Shown here: piece by piece, positions 23,121 through 34,440 of the stretch
Layout: each line of letters opens with the position of its first letter
Numbering within the stretch: the first letter of the stretch is position 1
From: Arctopsyche grandis
Lineage: Eukaryota > Arthropoda > Insecta > Trichoptera > Hydropsychidae
DNA length: 64,000 nucleotides
Assembly: GCF_051622035.1 (NCBI RefSeq)
Contig: NC_135358.1
Span: 9,217,001-9,281,000 of the forward strand
Reading direction: 5' to 3'
Translations under genes and position numbers: made by a program
The notes under the pieces: model-generated
What the model was told of the DNA's origin: nothing
Seen by the model: only the letters and a program-made list of their open reading frames with translations
Databases searched by the model: none

Positions 23121-24801
23121 GTATCAGTCAAGTTAAATGTGAATATTTTGTAATGAAATGACATAAGCATTGATGTTGTAAATATTAAAGATTGATTTTT
23201 TTTAAGACATTAGGTTCATTTTATAAATTAAAAATAAAATATAAAAAAAGTTATATTTTTAATCAAATATTATATTAAATGTAATTTTTAAGTATTGTGT
23301 AATTTCAAGTAACTCTCCAACCAAAAATATTATTTATGAGTTATTATGTGTGTTTGCCAGTTTTTAATAGACCAATTTAAATGTGGCTGAAAGAATATAA
23401 ACTAAACTTTGATGAAAGTAACTCATGCAAAACCTTTTTAGATGATTAAGTTCAATTACATATCTGTATTAAAATTATTATTTTAAACTCACTCATATTC
23501 AGCCACAAAGAATAAGTAGAAAAAACTTGGTGAACAAATGTGTAGAAAATTTGTAGTGGCCATATGAATAGAATAATGTCATTTTTAAGACGTGCCTTTT
23601 CATATTTTTAAAATAAAAATTATAATTTTGTATGTTTCATATTGTGAAAATTAAAGATTTGTCTAGTATGTATTTGTCTATGTTAAATTTAATGAATTTT
23701 TAGCGCATAAATAAAAATTACTCATTTAAAAATCATGAGAACAGAAACAAGATTTTTATTACTGAAGTTAGAGCTTCATAAAAATTGCGATGTCTCATCA
23801 GATTAATGCCTAAATTTAATCACCTTTTAATACTGTAAAGCTGTCAGTAATTATCACAACAATATTTGTGTACGATTTAATGATTTCTTCAACTGTAATA
23901 TATATTTTTTTGTAAATATGATATGGTATACATTTATGAGAATTGTAAATATTTGGAATCAATAAATTATCATCCTTGCCAGTGCAAAATATCTTGTGTT
24001 TTCACATAAAAAGTTTACAGCTTTATTTTAAAGTTACAGAACAAGAGCTATCAACACTCATAATTAAAAAATAAAAATAATTATAAACAAATGAATGCAA
24101 AATAGTTTATAAACTAATGTAAAAATCAGAAAATGAAGATAAAAATTGAAAGAAAAAATAATAATAACCATATCATGCAGGTGCCGAAAAAATTAGGAAT
24201 TGGAATATGAAAAATGATTAACCAATAATAAAAATCGAAATGATTACATGGAGCACAGAATTGACCAATATGTGGTTATCCATGTTTATGTGTGGTGTTT
24301 GAGTAGCATATATGTATATGGGTGGTGTTGCAAATGACAAAGCTACGTTATAACGAATAATTATAAAGCAAAATTTCACGAGTGTATCTAATTTTTCAGG
24401 TTTTTATTAGTTTTTTGACTAGAGACTGAATTCAAACAACCATAACCTAAAAAAATATAAATAATCACAAATAAAATGTCGAGGCATTAAAAATTTAGAA
24501 ATTCCATTGAGTTCCGCAATATCAGAATGCATATTATATATCCTGCTAGATAAGATAAAGTATACAAAACATGCGTGGGACTATACAGCTGTCAAACGGG
24601 AACAGTTGACATTTTTGGCCTAAGCACTCGCATGAACGGCAGTGCTAAAACAAGACATTTTATTGATAACTACAAATAAGGGTAGGTTGATAAGTAATTC
24701 ATTGTATTTTTTGAAAGTTTAAAATGATTTTTTTAATATAAAATGTATTTGTGCAATTAATAAACAATTTCATGTTCAATTTGTTCTAGTTGGTAAATAA
24801 T
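23121..24801. other. Intergenic between receptor and foldback
   Basis: Very AT-rich, many short A/T runs and several AATAAA words. No ORF above chance and no repeat recognised. Distal poly(A) sites of the receptor may fall in the first kilobase. Confidence 0.55.
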
Positions 24802-25124
24802 ATTTTAAAACGGTAAACGGACTACTAGTCATATGTGAACCAGTCACAGGACAACCGGTCGCTCTAGATCGGTCACACGTGATCACCCGTCACGAGAAAA
24901 CTGGCCACACCCTAAAACTGGTCACACCCTAAAATCGGTCACGAGAAAACTGGTTGACCGATTTTAGGGTTTGACCAGTTTTCTCGTGACCAGTTTTAGG
25001 GTGTGACCAGTTTTAGGGTGTGACCAGTTTTAGTGTGATGGGTGATCACGTGTGACCGATCTAGAGCGACCGGTTGTCCTGTGATCGGTTCACATTTGAC
25101 TAATAATCACCGAACCTTTAAAAC
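24802..25124. repeat. About 320 bp foldback (inverted repeat) with 17 bp internal units
   Basis: TTTTAAAACGGTAAACGGAC at the left pairs with the right end GAACCTTTAAAAC, and the inner arms match closely (GTGAACCAGTCACAGGACAA; CGGTCGCTCTAGATCGGTCA). Near the centre, CCAGTTTTAGGGTGTGA is repeated several times per arm. No ORF is present. It lies between the receptor gene and the esterase gene. Confidence 0.85.
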
Positions 25125-25511
25125 ACAGTGAAATATAATATATTTTAATTTAACAGGTAGGCAATTTAGTTTCAATTTGTAAATCAACCAAATATAAAAT
25201 TTTCAATGATATATATTATAGTATTCGTAACACGACCGCTTTTTATATATTACATAATGAAATAACAACAAAATGTTTCCATTACTCCATATCCCTTTCA
25301 CTGTCATATAACAACAATCAGTTGGTCGATTCGCACGCATTCTTAGTATATCAGGTAGGATTTTTATTTTTACTTTAGCAATACATGAAGATTATTCATT
25401 TATTCATACATATGTATTTTTGAATAATCGTTTAAATACTAACAAAGATAAATATATGTACGATAAAATAACCAATCAAAATGTATTCGTATGTGCTTCA
25501 GACCTCTCAAA

Positions 25512-27408
25512 ATGAATACCTTTAACGTAAATACATCGAATGGAGCAATATTTGGAAAGATGGTTAGCACTTCTTCAAATTTTTCTTACTACAGTTTTCA
25601 AGGAATCCCATATGCAAAACCACCATTAGGTGATTTGAGATTTAAGGTACTGTATATTTATGTAAATTTCTTGTCATTTTCATTTTATTTGATTATAATC
25701 TTTGATTGACGACTTTTTTTTAGGATCCACAACCATTGGATTCTTGGGATGGCATACGTGATGCAACAAAAGAAGGCAACCCCTGCGCTCAATCTGATCT
25801 ATTAATTCAACAGAAGCTTTTCTTCGGCGATGAAGATTGTTTAGTGTTAAACGTATACTCTCCAAAATTACCCCAAGTTAATTTAAAATTAGGGCTGTTG
25901 TTGCCCGTTATGGTTTGGATACACGGAGGCGGATTTTTTTCCGGATCTGGAAGTGCAGATATTTTTGGTCCTGAATTTTTAATACAACAAGATGTCATAG
26001 TTGTTACCGTCAATTACAGATTGGGCATTTTGGGATTTTTAAGCCTGGGAACGGAAGACGTTTCCGGCAATGCTGGATTGAAGGATATAGTAATGTCATT
26101 AAAGTGGGTTAAAGAAAATGTGATCAGTTTCGGCGGCGATCCAAACAATGTGACAATTTTTGGTGAAAGTGCTGGTGGGGCAGCTGTACAGTTTTTGATG
26201 ATTTCCGATATAGCTAAAGGACTTTTTCACAAAGCGATATCTCAATCTGGCTCTTGTTTGAATCAATTTGCTTGTACTTCGTATGAAGATGACCCAATTA
26301 AAAATGCCATCAAACTCACAGAATTAGCTGGTCAAAAAAGGACAGAGCCTGCTGATATTTTAAATGTACTAAGATCATTGAAAGCGGAAGAATTAGTAGT
26401 AACATCTCAGCAAGTACCGACCTTTGAAGAAAGGAAAAGAGATGCTCCTTTTTCATTTGCACCTGTTGTTGAAAAAATATTTCCTGGAAAAGAGGCTTTT
26501 CTATCGAAAAAAGCGATAGAATTAATACAATCAGGATCCATAGCCGACGTACCTTACTTGTCGGGATACAATTCCAAAGAAGGAATATTGTGGCTAATTA
26601 GTCTGCGTGCTGATAGACTTCATCTCAAAACATTAAACGAAAATTTTCAATATTTCGTGCCGATGGATTTAAAATTGCCCATTGATTCAGAAAAGTCAAA
26701 AGAAGTTGCCAAAGAAATCCGACAATTTTATTTAGGAGACAAGGCTTTGGACAACGAAACGATTGATAATTACATTGATTTGATGACTGATTTTGCCTTC
26801 CTGAAGGATATTGTCAATTCTGTAAAATTACATCGAGCTAAAGTTACATCACCAATATATTTTTATCGCTTTTCATTCGACGGTGACTACAACTTCTTTA
26901 AAAAACATTTAAAAATAGATCACAAAGGCGTAAGTCATGAAGATGATTTGGGCTACATCTTCAATCCTAGCATGACAAAAATGGCGACAACCAGCAACGA
27001 TAGCCTATCAAATGAAACTCGCAATAAAGTCGTCAAAATGTGGACCAATTTCGCTAAATATGGGTAAGTCAAAATTAAATCTAAATTTAAATCGAACAAA
27101 AATTTTAATAAGCTATTTATTTCAGTAATCCTACACCAGAAACTAACACGAATTTAAATCTAAAATGGAAACCAGTCACATCAGACAACATTGAATATTT
27201 AGAAATCGATGAAAAATTCCACATGAACAAAAATCCTGATGCAGATCGAATCAAATTCTGGGAAGTGATTTATAAAAAATATGGCCCGAAGTTTTGGTAT
27301 GACTTAATATTAAAAAAATATATATTTATTTTATTTTTTCACTGTGATATAATAATAATAAAATTTTATATTCACATTCCAGATGCAGAGATTCGATGGA
27401 CGCGATGA
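25512..27408 (+). CDS. Carboxylesterase (alpha-esterase/JHE-like, CCE family)
   Basis: Alpha/beta-hydrolase that should cleave carboxyl esters (xenobiotic, lipid or semiochemical). Exons: 25512-25646, 25724-27063, 27126-about 27296, then a last segment from 27383. About 549 residues, normal for the family. Visible hallmarks: YSFQGIPYAKPPLGDLRF near the N-terminus, EDCLVLNVYSP, oxyanion loop HGGGFFSGSG, nucleophile elbow GESAGG, acidic residue in GYNSKEGI and histidine in GVSHEDDLGYIF. The catalytic triad is complete. No signal peptide is evident, as in insect alpha-esterases. An in-frame ATG at 25491 would add seven residues. Splicing at 27296/27383 creates a TGA across the junction, whereas reading through the intron stops at 27408; the C-terminus is therefore uncertain. 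The exact substrate class cannot be told from sequence. Confidence 0.92.
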
Positions 27409-27524
27409 AGATTTTGATTCAACATCCGCAACCCATTATATTATCATTCCATTATTTCTCAAGCCCTCAAAGGGACGCGGCCCACACTTAAGTAATTCAC
27501 GGTGTGAAATTTTCAACATATTCG

Positions 27525-27530
27525 AATAAA
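27525..27530 (+). terminator. Poly(A) signal of the esterase gene
   Basis: AATAAA sits about 120 bases past the end of the last coding segment and is followed by T-rich sequence. It is the first such hexamer downstream of the esterase. Confidence 0.5.
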
Positions 27531-27544
27531 AAAGTTTAATTTTG

Positions 27545-28586
27545 AAGTGCGCAATCGCTCGTCAATCACTGCGTTTCCCGTAGCAAACGCCTGTCCACCG
27601 TCGACACGAAACCTCGCCTATTTAATTTCGTGACGGGGATAATTGAGCCAGGGGTTATCAATCAATCGCCGAGACACGTAAACGGTCAGTGCCAAGGAAA
27701 GAGAATAATAATAATAATATGTATAACGTTATAAAAGGGAAACGAGCCGGTAGCCATTGATGAATGATGGTCGCGTTGACGCCGTCCGGCCCATTAAAAG
27801 TGCTCGCCCACGAAACCTGGCCACCGTCAATACGCAAACGGAGTATGCAAATTGGTACAACGAGATCGAAAGTTGAATTTTTCAAGGCTTTCAAGGCAGT
27901 CTCGTCCTGCGATGGAGATGAGGTGGTACTCGCCAAAAAGCGACACAATTTCCTGTATATTCTCCGCGTCAAACCCCCTCACGCACTTTACTAATATTCA
28001 GATGCAATGTTGTTCAATCGGAAATTATATATAAAAAATATACTTTTGCTGCTTTTGCACTTTTTAAATTTTATCAGTTTTCTTTTAACCCTCCCTCACC
28101 GAAGTGGGGTGTGCAAGTGCCCCAATTTTTACATTTTTCATAATAGATAAGTCATGTTTTTGGCTGTTCGCTTGCATATTCTTGTTGATCGATGAATCAA
28201 TGCGAGAGAAAGAGACAGCTATATTTTCGTAAGCTATTGTTTTCGTCGCTTTTAGCGCTTGGCTATTGAGTCATGCAGTCGCCTGTTGGCAGTGGTGTCA
28301 CCCTAATTGTTTCCATGGGTTTCCGGAAACCCGTTGTTAAAAATCAAAAGTTTCCGGAAACCCGTTATTTAATCTAAAAATTCATATTATTTTTGTCAAA
28401 AATTATACAAATCTTGAAAATTTAATGAGCTTCCATATAATACTGCCTTGCAATAATTTTAAAATTATGAATGTTAATATTGAAGAACCTGAAAAACCAA
28501 CAAACAGTTATTTATTTATTTTATGATCCAGATTTATATAGGACTCCAACTAACTTAAATCTTGTAAAATTCAGAATTTATATATG
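27545..28586. other. Intergenic, GC-richer island then AT-rich
   Basis: 27545-27990 is noticeably GC-richer (CCGTCGACACGAAACC, GACGCCGTCCGGCCC) but frames on both strands are short and motif-free. 28280-28370 has GGCAGTGGTGTCACCC followed by two GTTTCCGGAAACCCGTT units, probably a transposon end. Confidence 0.45.
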
Positions 28587-29050
28587 TTACAGTCCAATTA
28601 TACAACTTGTTCGTTCATGAAAATACTAATTTGGTCATACACGAACTATTAGTTTTAGTTTTAGTGGTAACAATCAAAAGCTATCTTTAGAATTTATATA
28701 TGTTCCATTCCAAGTGTACATCTTGTTCATTCATGAACATACTACATATTTTGTTTATACACAAACCAATCTGACCAGTTATACTGTACACAAAAGAACA
28801 AATTGACAAACAAACTACATATGTAGTTTGCTCATACACAAACTCTTAAATATAAGTATTTTAAATCGTATGTCCCATCCTCTATGTATGTATGCTTACC
28901 CTGGGTTGAAATATTCACATCTCAAACGTTTTGACAGCTAAGAGTTTCATGTGACACCTGGTATGCCTATTTGAAGATAGCTTTTGATTACTACTACTGA
29001 TACTAAACTGATAGTTCGTGTATGAACAAACTAGTACTAGTAACAAATAC
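28587..29050. mobile_element. TTACAGTC-type MITE, right end decayed, nested duplicate
   Basis: Starts TTACAGTCCAATTATACAAC with the same TTCGTTCATGAAAATACTAA block as the other copies. A second start with the same left flank (AGAATTTATATATGTT) occurs at about 28693, so two copies are joined or nested. The interior matches 51.4-51.85 kb (TCCTCTATGTATGTATGC, TTTTGACAGCTAAGAGTTTC, ATGTGACACCTGGTA). The right end retains TAGTTCGTGTATGAACAAAC but has lost the terminal GACTGTAA. Confidence 0.68.
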
Positions 29051-30750
29051 TTACATACAATTTTAAAATGCATCCTAGTTATAATCATATAAAACTTAAT
29101 TATAAAATCTCATTTGTATCATATTTAAAATACAATAAATAAATAAAATTTATGAATATATTTGAAACGATTTTCTATTTTTTAAACACTATTCATTTAT
29201 TTTTTTACTCAAGAGCGATTAATACATCAATGTTTTTTTAAAACATGTCGAAAACAAAATCGACTAATAAATATACATATATGCATACATTTGTATACAC
29301 CTAAAAGGAGAAAAACAACATCCAATTACAGCAATTCTAAATCATCGATAATCAGCAGAATCGTAAAACGATCTGTTAAAGAGATTCGATCAATAAGTTC
29401 AGTCAGTAAATCAAGCAGACGGCAACATCAGAAAGCGAGTAATTTTCAATTAGCAAGTTAGTCTATGTGTATATTATTTTTATTATTTATTTATATATAT
29501 TTTTATTTATTTATTTATATATCGCAATATTATTTAACAAAAAATATTGCGAATGTAAACATTCTTTAAAATCGTAATGCTATTTTGAATAAATTTCCAT
29601 ACAAAAATACTCTTTTGTTTTTGAATCTTTTATACATGAGTATTTCAATTTAAGGTTTCGGATTTCAGAAAAGCTCGAAACTGTAAAAATGAGACTCTTG
29701 CACAATTTTGCGAATATAACATAACGGTCGATTGAAATTAACGTGTTATTACAGTGAGAAAAGGTCAACCGATCACAACACAGCGTCTCGCCGATGATCG
29801 ATGAAATTGCAGAAGAACTCCTCCAGTAATAACAGCATGCGTGAACCATATTGCTTATTAATACCTACCGTAGATAATTACATAATAATAACGAGCCGCA
29901 AATTAGCAGAAACCCGAGACTGTTGGGCCGATTTTCACAAGTAAGTTGCCAACATATAAAATATAGAAAAATAGCTTATATCGGATACTCGAGACATTTC
30001 CTGTCTGCAAAAATACGATAATGTTTATATTTTTACATTGCTGTACCATAAAATTTCGATACATTATACGTACTTAAGATTTGCATTCAATAATTCGTGA
30101 TCAATCATAACGAGTTGAAATGTTAGACGAGCGAAGGAAAAAAAATAATAACTAGGAAATCACATATCGATCGTAGGAAATTATATTTTTAACAAATCGT
30201 AAACGCTTTCTGGTAAAAAAATAATACGCTTATATCTATATATATATGTACGTAGCCCTAAGGTGAATTACGATAAGCATCTTATTAACCAAGACAATGG
30301 TCATTTTCATATTCGGATCGTTAAAACAATAACCCTTTTTATTTCGCGTTGTGTTATTGCCGTTCTGATGAAATCGATAAAATATCGATTAATTTTGGCG
30401 CCGTTTATTCGAATCTTTTGATCGATCGACGTACGCAGTAGATTGACCTTTTGGTGTGCATTTTTAAAAATAAAAATTAAAAAAATCAATCGTTGAATGT
30501 TTACAATTAAAAATGTCACGTTAAAAAAGTCGTCAACATGTCGTTTGTGAGTCTTCTTAAGACGGATTAATGTCACGCTTTTTCAAATATACATAATACA
30601 TATTAATAAAAGCAAACGGACACTTGTATAAATTTGATATTTGCAAATCAAGGATATACTTATATATCATATATAGCTACATACATATCTATGTAGTATT
30701 GCAGAGATGGCGAACCATTACTGAACCATATCTGAAAGTGTGATATATAA
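29051..30750. other. Intergenic, no gene recognised
   Basis: AT-rich. The minus-strand frames at 29580-29849 and 30307-30576 lack motifs and start context. No repeat of known type. Confidence 0.5.
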
Positions 30751-30753
30751 TAT

Positions 30754-31117
30754 TGTAACATGGGAACACGAGAGGGAGTATCCACTGTCTAAGTGCATTC
30801 GTGGGTGAACAATAGAGACCCCGGACTAGGCTAACGGGACTCAGTAAGTGCCCGAACAAAGGATATGTTGGAGTTCTCACAGACCTGGGCGAGTGCGTGC
30901 GTAAACAATAGTCTCGCCAGAGTAGACCTTTATGTGCCTGGACAATAGACACATTAGTGGATCAGGGAAGCTGCGCTGTGCAACTTGTCCTTTATAAGGA
31001 GGTACACACGGTAGATAGGATTATTCTGGAGCGAGCGGTGGTTTCATGTGGACCTTCGAGATCGTTCTATAAATGCTATTCAGTGATTTTGGCCTTTCAT
31101 TTGGATCCTACGAAACA
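30754..31117 (+). mobile_element. Solo-LTR-like repeat, copy 1
   Basis: Starts TGTAACATGG and ends CTACGAAACA, flanked by ATAT on both sides, compatible with an LTR and a 4 bp target duplication. Contains CTTTATAAGGAGGTACACAC (TATA-like), GGAGCGAGCGG and TTTCATTTGGATCCTACG near the end, all shared with 31.44-31.58 and 33.3-33.42 kb. No internal retrotransposon coding region is attached. Confidence 0.6.
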
Positions 31118-31580
31118 ATATTATTACGTAGGGATTCCGGATAATTGTAAAGTGGAGAATTCCGAGTTTGTGCGTATTTATATGGGAAATAACGTTTATG
31201 GGCTAAATAAGTCGTGGGTATTCGGACTACTGCATATCCGAAAATTTGACTACCTTTATGCCTATAACAAACAAGTCGAAAAATCGGAAACTTGAAACGC
31301 GTTGTATACGATATTTTATCTCCAACGTAATGGCAGACAATACATTTACGTATATTGATGACCAAAATGAGCAATATGGCAAAGTATGAAAACGATCGGA
31401 TAAGAGATAAGACGTATAAAAAATGACGTCTTAATGTAAAACGTAAAGGAGGTTTGTAAAAAGAGGGATACACGATAGACTTGACTCTCGAGCGAGCAGC
31501 GGTTCTATGTGAATCTTTCGAGTTGTAAAATTATTGCTGTGAACCGACTTTGGCCTATCATTTAGATCTCTGAACCTTAT
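31118..31580 (+). mobile_element. LTR-like repeat, copy 2, tandem to copy 1
   Basis: Begins next to copy 1 with TACGTAGGGATTCCGG and TAAAGTGGAGAATTCCGAG, which match the start of the 33.2 kb copy. It closes with ATACACGATAGACTTGACTC, CGAGCGAGCAGCGG and GGCCTATCATTTAGATC, the shared 3' part. An extra 200 bp lies in the middle. Confidence 0.5.
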
Positions 31581-33152
31581 GTAACTTCTTACCTACATTT
31601 TATGTGGAATGTGTTTCTTACAAATTCTTCGTAAATCGAATTTGTTGATTGTACCAGTTTGTCCATAGATAACGCTGCTGTATTTTATATGCATAATAAT
31701 TGTATTGTAATGTTTAATACTTATGTACAAAATTCTGACCATATGTGTTGCCTTGGGGCAACCTTTCATGGCACCTGTATATAGTAATAATTTATGTATA
31801 ATAAAAGGTTATAAATTGTGATTTTCTTTACACAAACGAGAAAATGTTGTTTATAATAAAATACTGTAGCGTGGACGTGTAGGGGGGTTTCTGAGATAGA
31901 ATTAAATACGCGGTAGTAGTGGAGAGGTAGTTTTTTGTTCTTGATCCGTCGGCCCGTCAGCTCCGAATGAAGCATGAACCAAAACCCCCTAATAATTATA
32001 ACCATTGGGTACTCTCCGCACAGATACATCATTGGTCGATGGGTCGCGATACCTCATTGGCTGTTGTGTACTGCTTGTTCATACGTCGAGGCTTTTTTGG
32101 CGCGAAAAAATAAAAAAACTGTTATAAATCTTACTTATCTTATCATTTCCTTTTTCTTTTATTTAAAAGATTATCCCACTATATTTTTCAATTTGTGGTA
32201 ATTAATTATACGTACTTTTATCTTTTTCTTACGTTTATTAGTTACGGTATTATATATCGACTTTTTACCAATACTCTAGCCTTCATCTATGAATTTATTT
32301 TCTGCATAATATAATATGCATAAGAGTTTTCCATCCTTGCACGCGTGCCAAAGATATACCATTCTTATTCTATGGGATGGATTGAATATTTTAATCGATT
32401 TCCTATGATGGATTACCGATTCGTCAGATCCCAATGTTTCTATCGACTTCCTTGTTCGTAAATTGTACAATGGCTATTTGATCTGTCGAAAACTAAAGAT
32501 TTTATCATCATATCTTCGAACAAATAACGGAATATAATCGATTGAATAACCTAGACGTGCATTCCTCACGTTCTTGAGATGAACAACTTCCATAATATTG
32601 TACGTTTGGTACATACATACAAACACACATAATAGAAAGCGCTTTCTCAAACGTTGACAGTAATCTTCTTCCATTGAAACTCATCCAAACAAATTGCCTT
32701 CGATTAATTATAACATAATACCCAATTATTTCGATGCGTTTGCCGTTTGAATAAATCAAAGTCAACTTAAGCGCGTCGTGATCTAATCCAAAAATAATCA
32801 GTTGATAGTTCTTAATTAATTCCAAATGATGGTATTCATAACCTTGACGTTCCGTGGCGCGAATAATGGGATCGTTGTGGTTTGCCAAAGCTCTCGCAAG
32901 TTCCCAGTGGGACTCGTAATATTATACCATAATGTTACCATTACTCGCGACCACCATAAACGTTTCAACCATCAGTATTTACGACGGTCGATATATCCTT
33001 CTAATGTTTTGAAAACCAGTCGACGTATTGTATAAACGGTATGCAGTGGCTCAAAAACGAGCCAACAATGGATTGTTATATGTACCTACGTATCGTTATG
33101 AATACATTCGATAAAGTGCAGCAACGATGCATTACATACATTTATTATAGAT
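31581..33152. other. Intergenic between LTR-like copies
   Basis: Contains the 52 bp dispersed repeat at 32055. Overlapping short frames on both strands (32276-33035) show no domain. Sequence composition is mixed; no gene is called. Confidence 0.5.
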
Positions 33153-33182
33153 CAGCCGTGGCGAACCTATGGCACGCTAGAG
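33153..33182 (+). mobile_element. hAT-like terminal relic
   Basis: CAGCCGTGGCGAACCTATGG followed by CACGC is a sequence I associate with the ends of arthropod hAT transposons. A weaker version (GATGGCGAACCATTA) lies at 30708, and each precedes an LTR-like copy by 25-40 bp. No partner end was found. Confidence 0.4.
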
Positions 33183-33206
33183 ATAATGATAAATCCAAAT
33201 ATATAT

Positions 33207-33423
33207 TGTAACGAAGGAATTCCGGACGGATGTAAAGTGGAGAATTTCGGGGCTGTTCGGACTACTATATGTCCGGATACTCGGCTACCCGCCTTTAAAA
33301 TAAGGTGCACACGGTGGACTCGACATTCTGGAGTGAGCGGCGATTCCGTTTGGATTTCCTCCCGAATCTTTGAATAAATGCTGTGAACCAAATTTGGTCT
33401 TTAATTTGGATCCCTACGCAACA
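33207..33423 (+). mobile_element. Solo-LTR-like repeat, copy 3
   Basis: TGTAACGAAGGAATTCCGGA to TACGCAACA, flanked by ATAT. Internal TTTAAAATAAGGTGCACACG, GGAGTGAGCGG and TTTGAATAAATGCTGTGAAC (poly(A)-signal-like) correspond to copies 1 and 2. Shorter than copy 1 through an internal difference. Confidence 0.6.
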
Positions 33424-33639
33424 ATATTATAAGTAAACAATTAACCATACTAAATAAAAAGCTTCCATTACTAAAAAAAAATCGGATGTGACCAACCCAT
33501 GACTTTATCTGTGTATTTGGGGAAAAAAATAAGAAGGTCACAAAACAAATTCGATAATTAAGCATACATATATACACGCTCGCACATAACGATTATGAGA
33601 GCATTTTCGATATAAATTGAGCGCAAATGTAGGGAAACT

Positions 33640-34440
33640 TACGGAAGGAAAAAGTGCTACTTCCGGTTGTTGGATTTGATTAATTTTTTTTTATTACTTG
33701 AATCACTATAAATATAATACACATTAATTATTAAGATAATAAAAATAATTTAAAACGTCAAAATAAAATAATGAAATATTGTTTTTAAAAAAATTACTAC
33801 AACCGGTTTACGAATTATTCTGATCAAAACGTTATCGGCTCTAAATTAGTACATAAAAAATATAAACATCATTTTTCAGCTTGATACGTTCAGGGATGTG
33901 GAAAAAATTGTCACAACATTTTTGACTTTTCTAAGAGTAAAAGATTCCACTTGCGGTTTATTAAATTTAGTGATTTTTTTTAATTTTCATCACATTGATA
34001 CAAGGATTAAACTTGAATTTTCTTAAATTAAACACATAGGGGTCGAAAAAAAAGTGGAAGAAAAATCGAACAATAATAAACTACCATTTCCGGTTGACGG
34101 ATGCCCACCATATTTTATATATACTTGGTATTAAGCTTAAACTTCTAGCTATGAAATTTCAGTTCAATAAACCAAAAAGTTTTTGAGAAAAACATAAAAA
34201 ATCTCGATTCTCTAGAGTAAAAGTATAATTTTCGGCTGAGGTAAAAATATTAGGGTGTAAAATTTATAATTTCTTTTTATTATAAATTTATACATTTATA
34301 AATTTTCCGTCTGATTCTGTTAGCATTTTGGGAGATAGTTAAATTCAAACACTTAAAAAAAGACATCTATAAGGAGAGGTACCATTTCCACTCAACCTAC
34401 AAATTCCACTCAATCTTTTCTAGATTCTGAGTTTGAATCA
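33640..34440 (+). repeat. Array of degenerate TACTTCCGGTTG-type repeats
   Basis: CTACTTCCGGTTGTTGGATT (33658), TTCCACTTGCGGTTTATTA (33948), ACCATTTCCGGTTGACGGAT (34083), AATTTTCGGCTGAGG (34231) and ACCATTTCCACTCAACC (34381) recur, the last four about 135-155 bp apart. This resembles a decayed tandem repeat with a roughly 145 bp unit. Confidence 0.45.
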
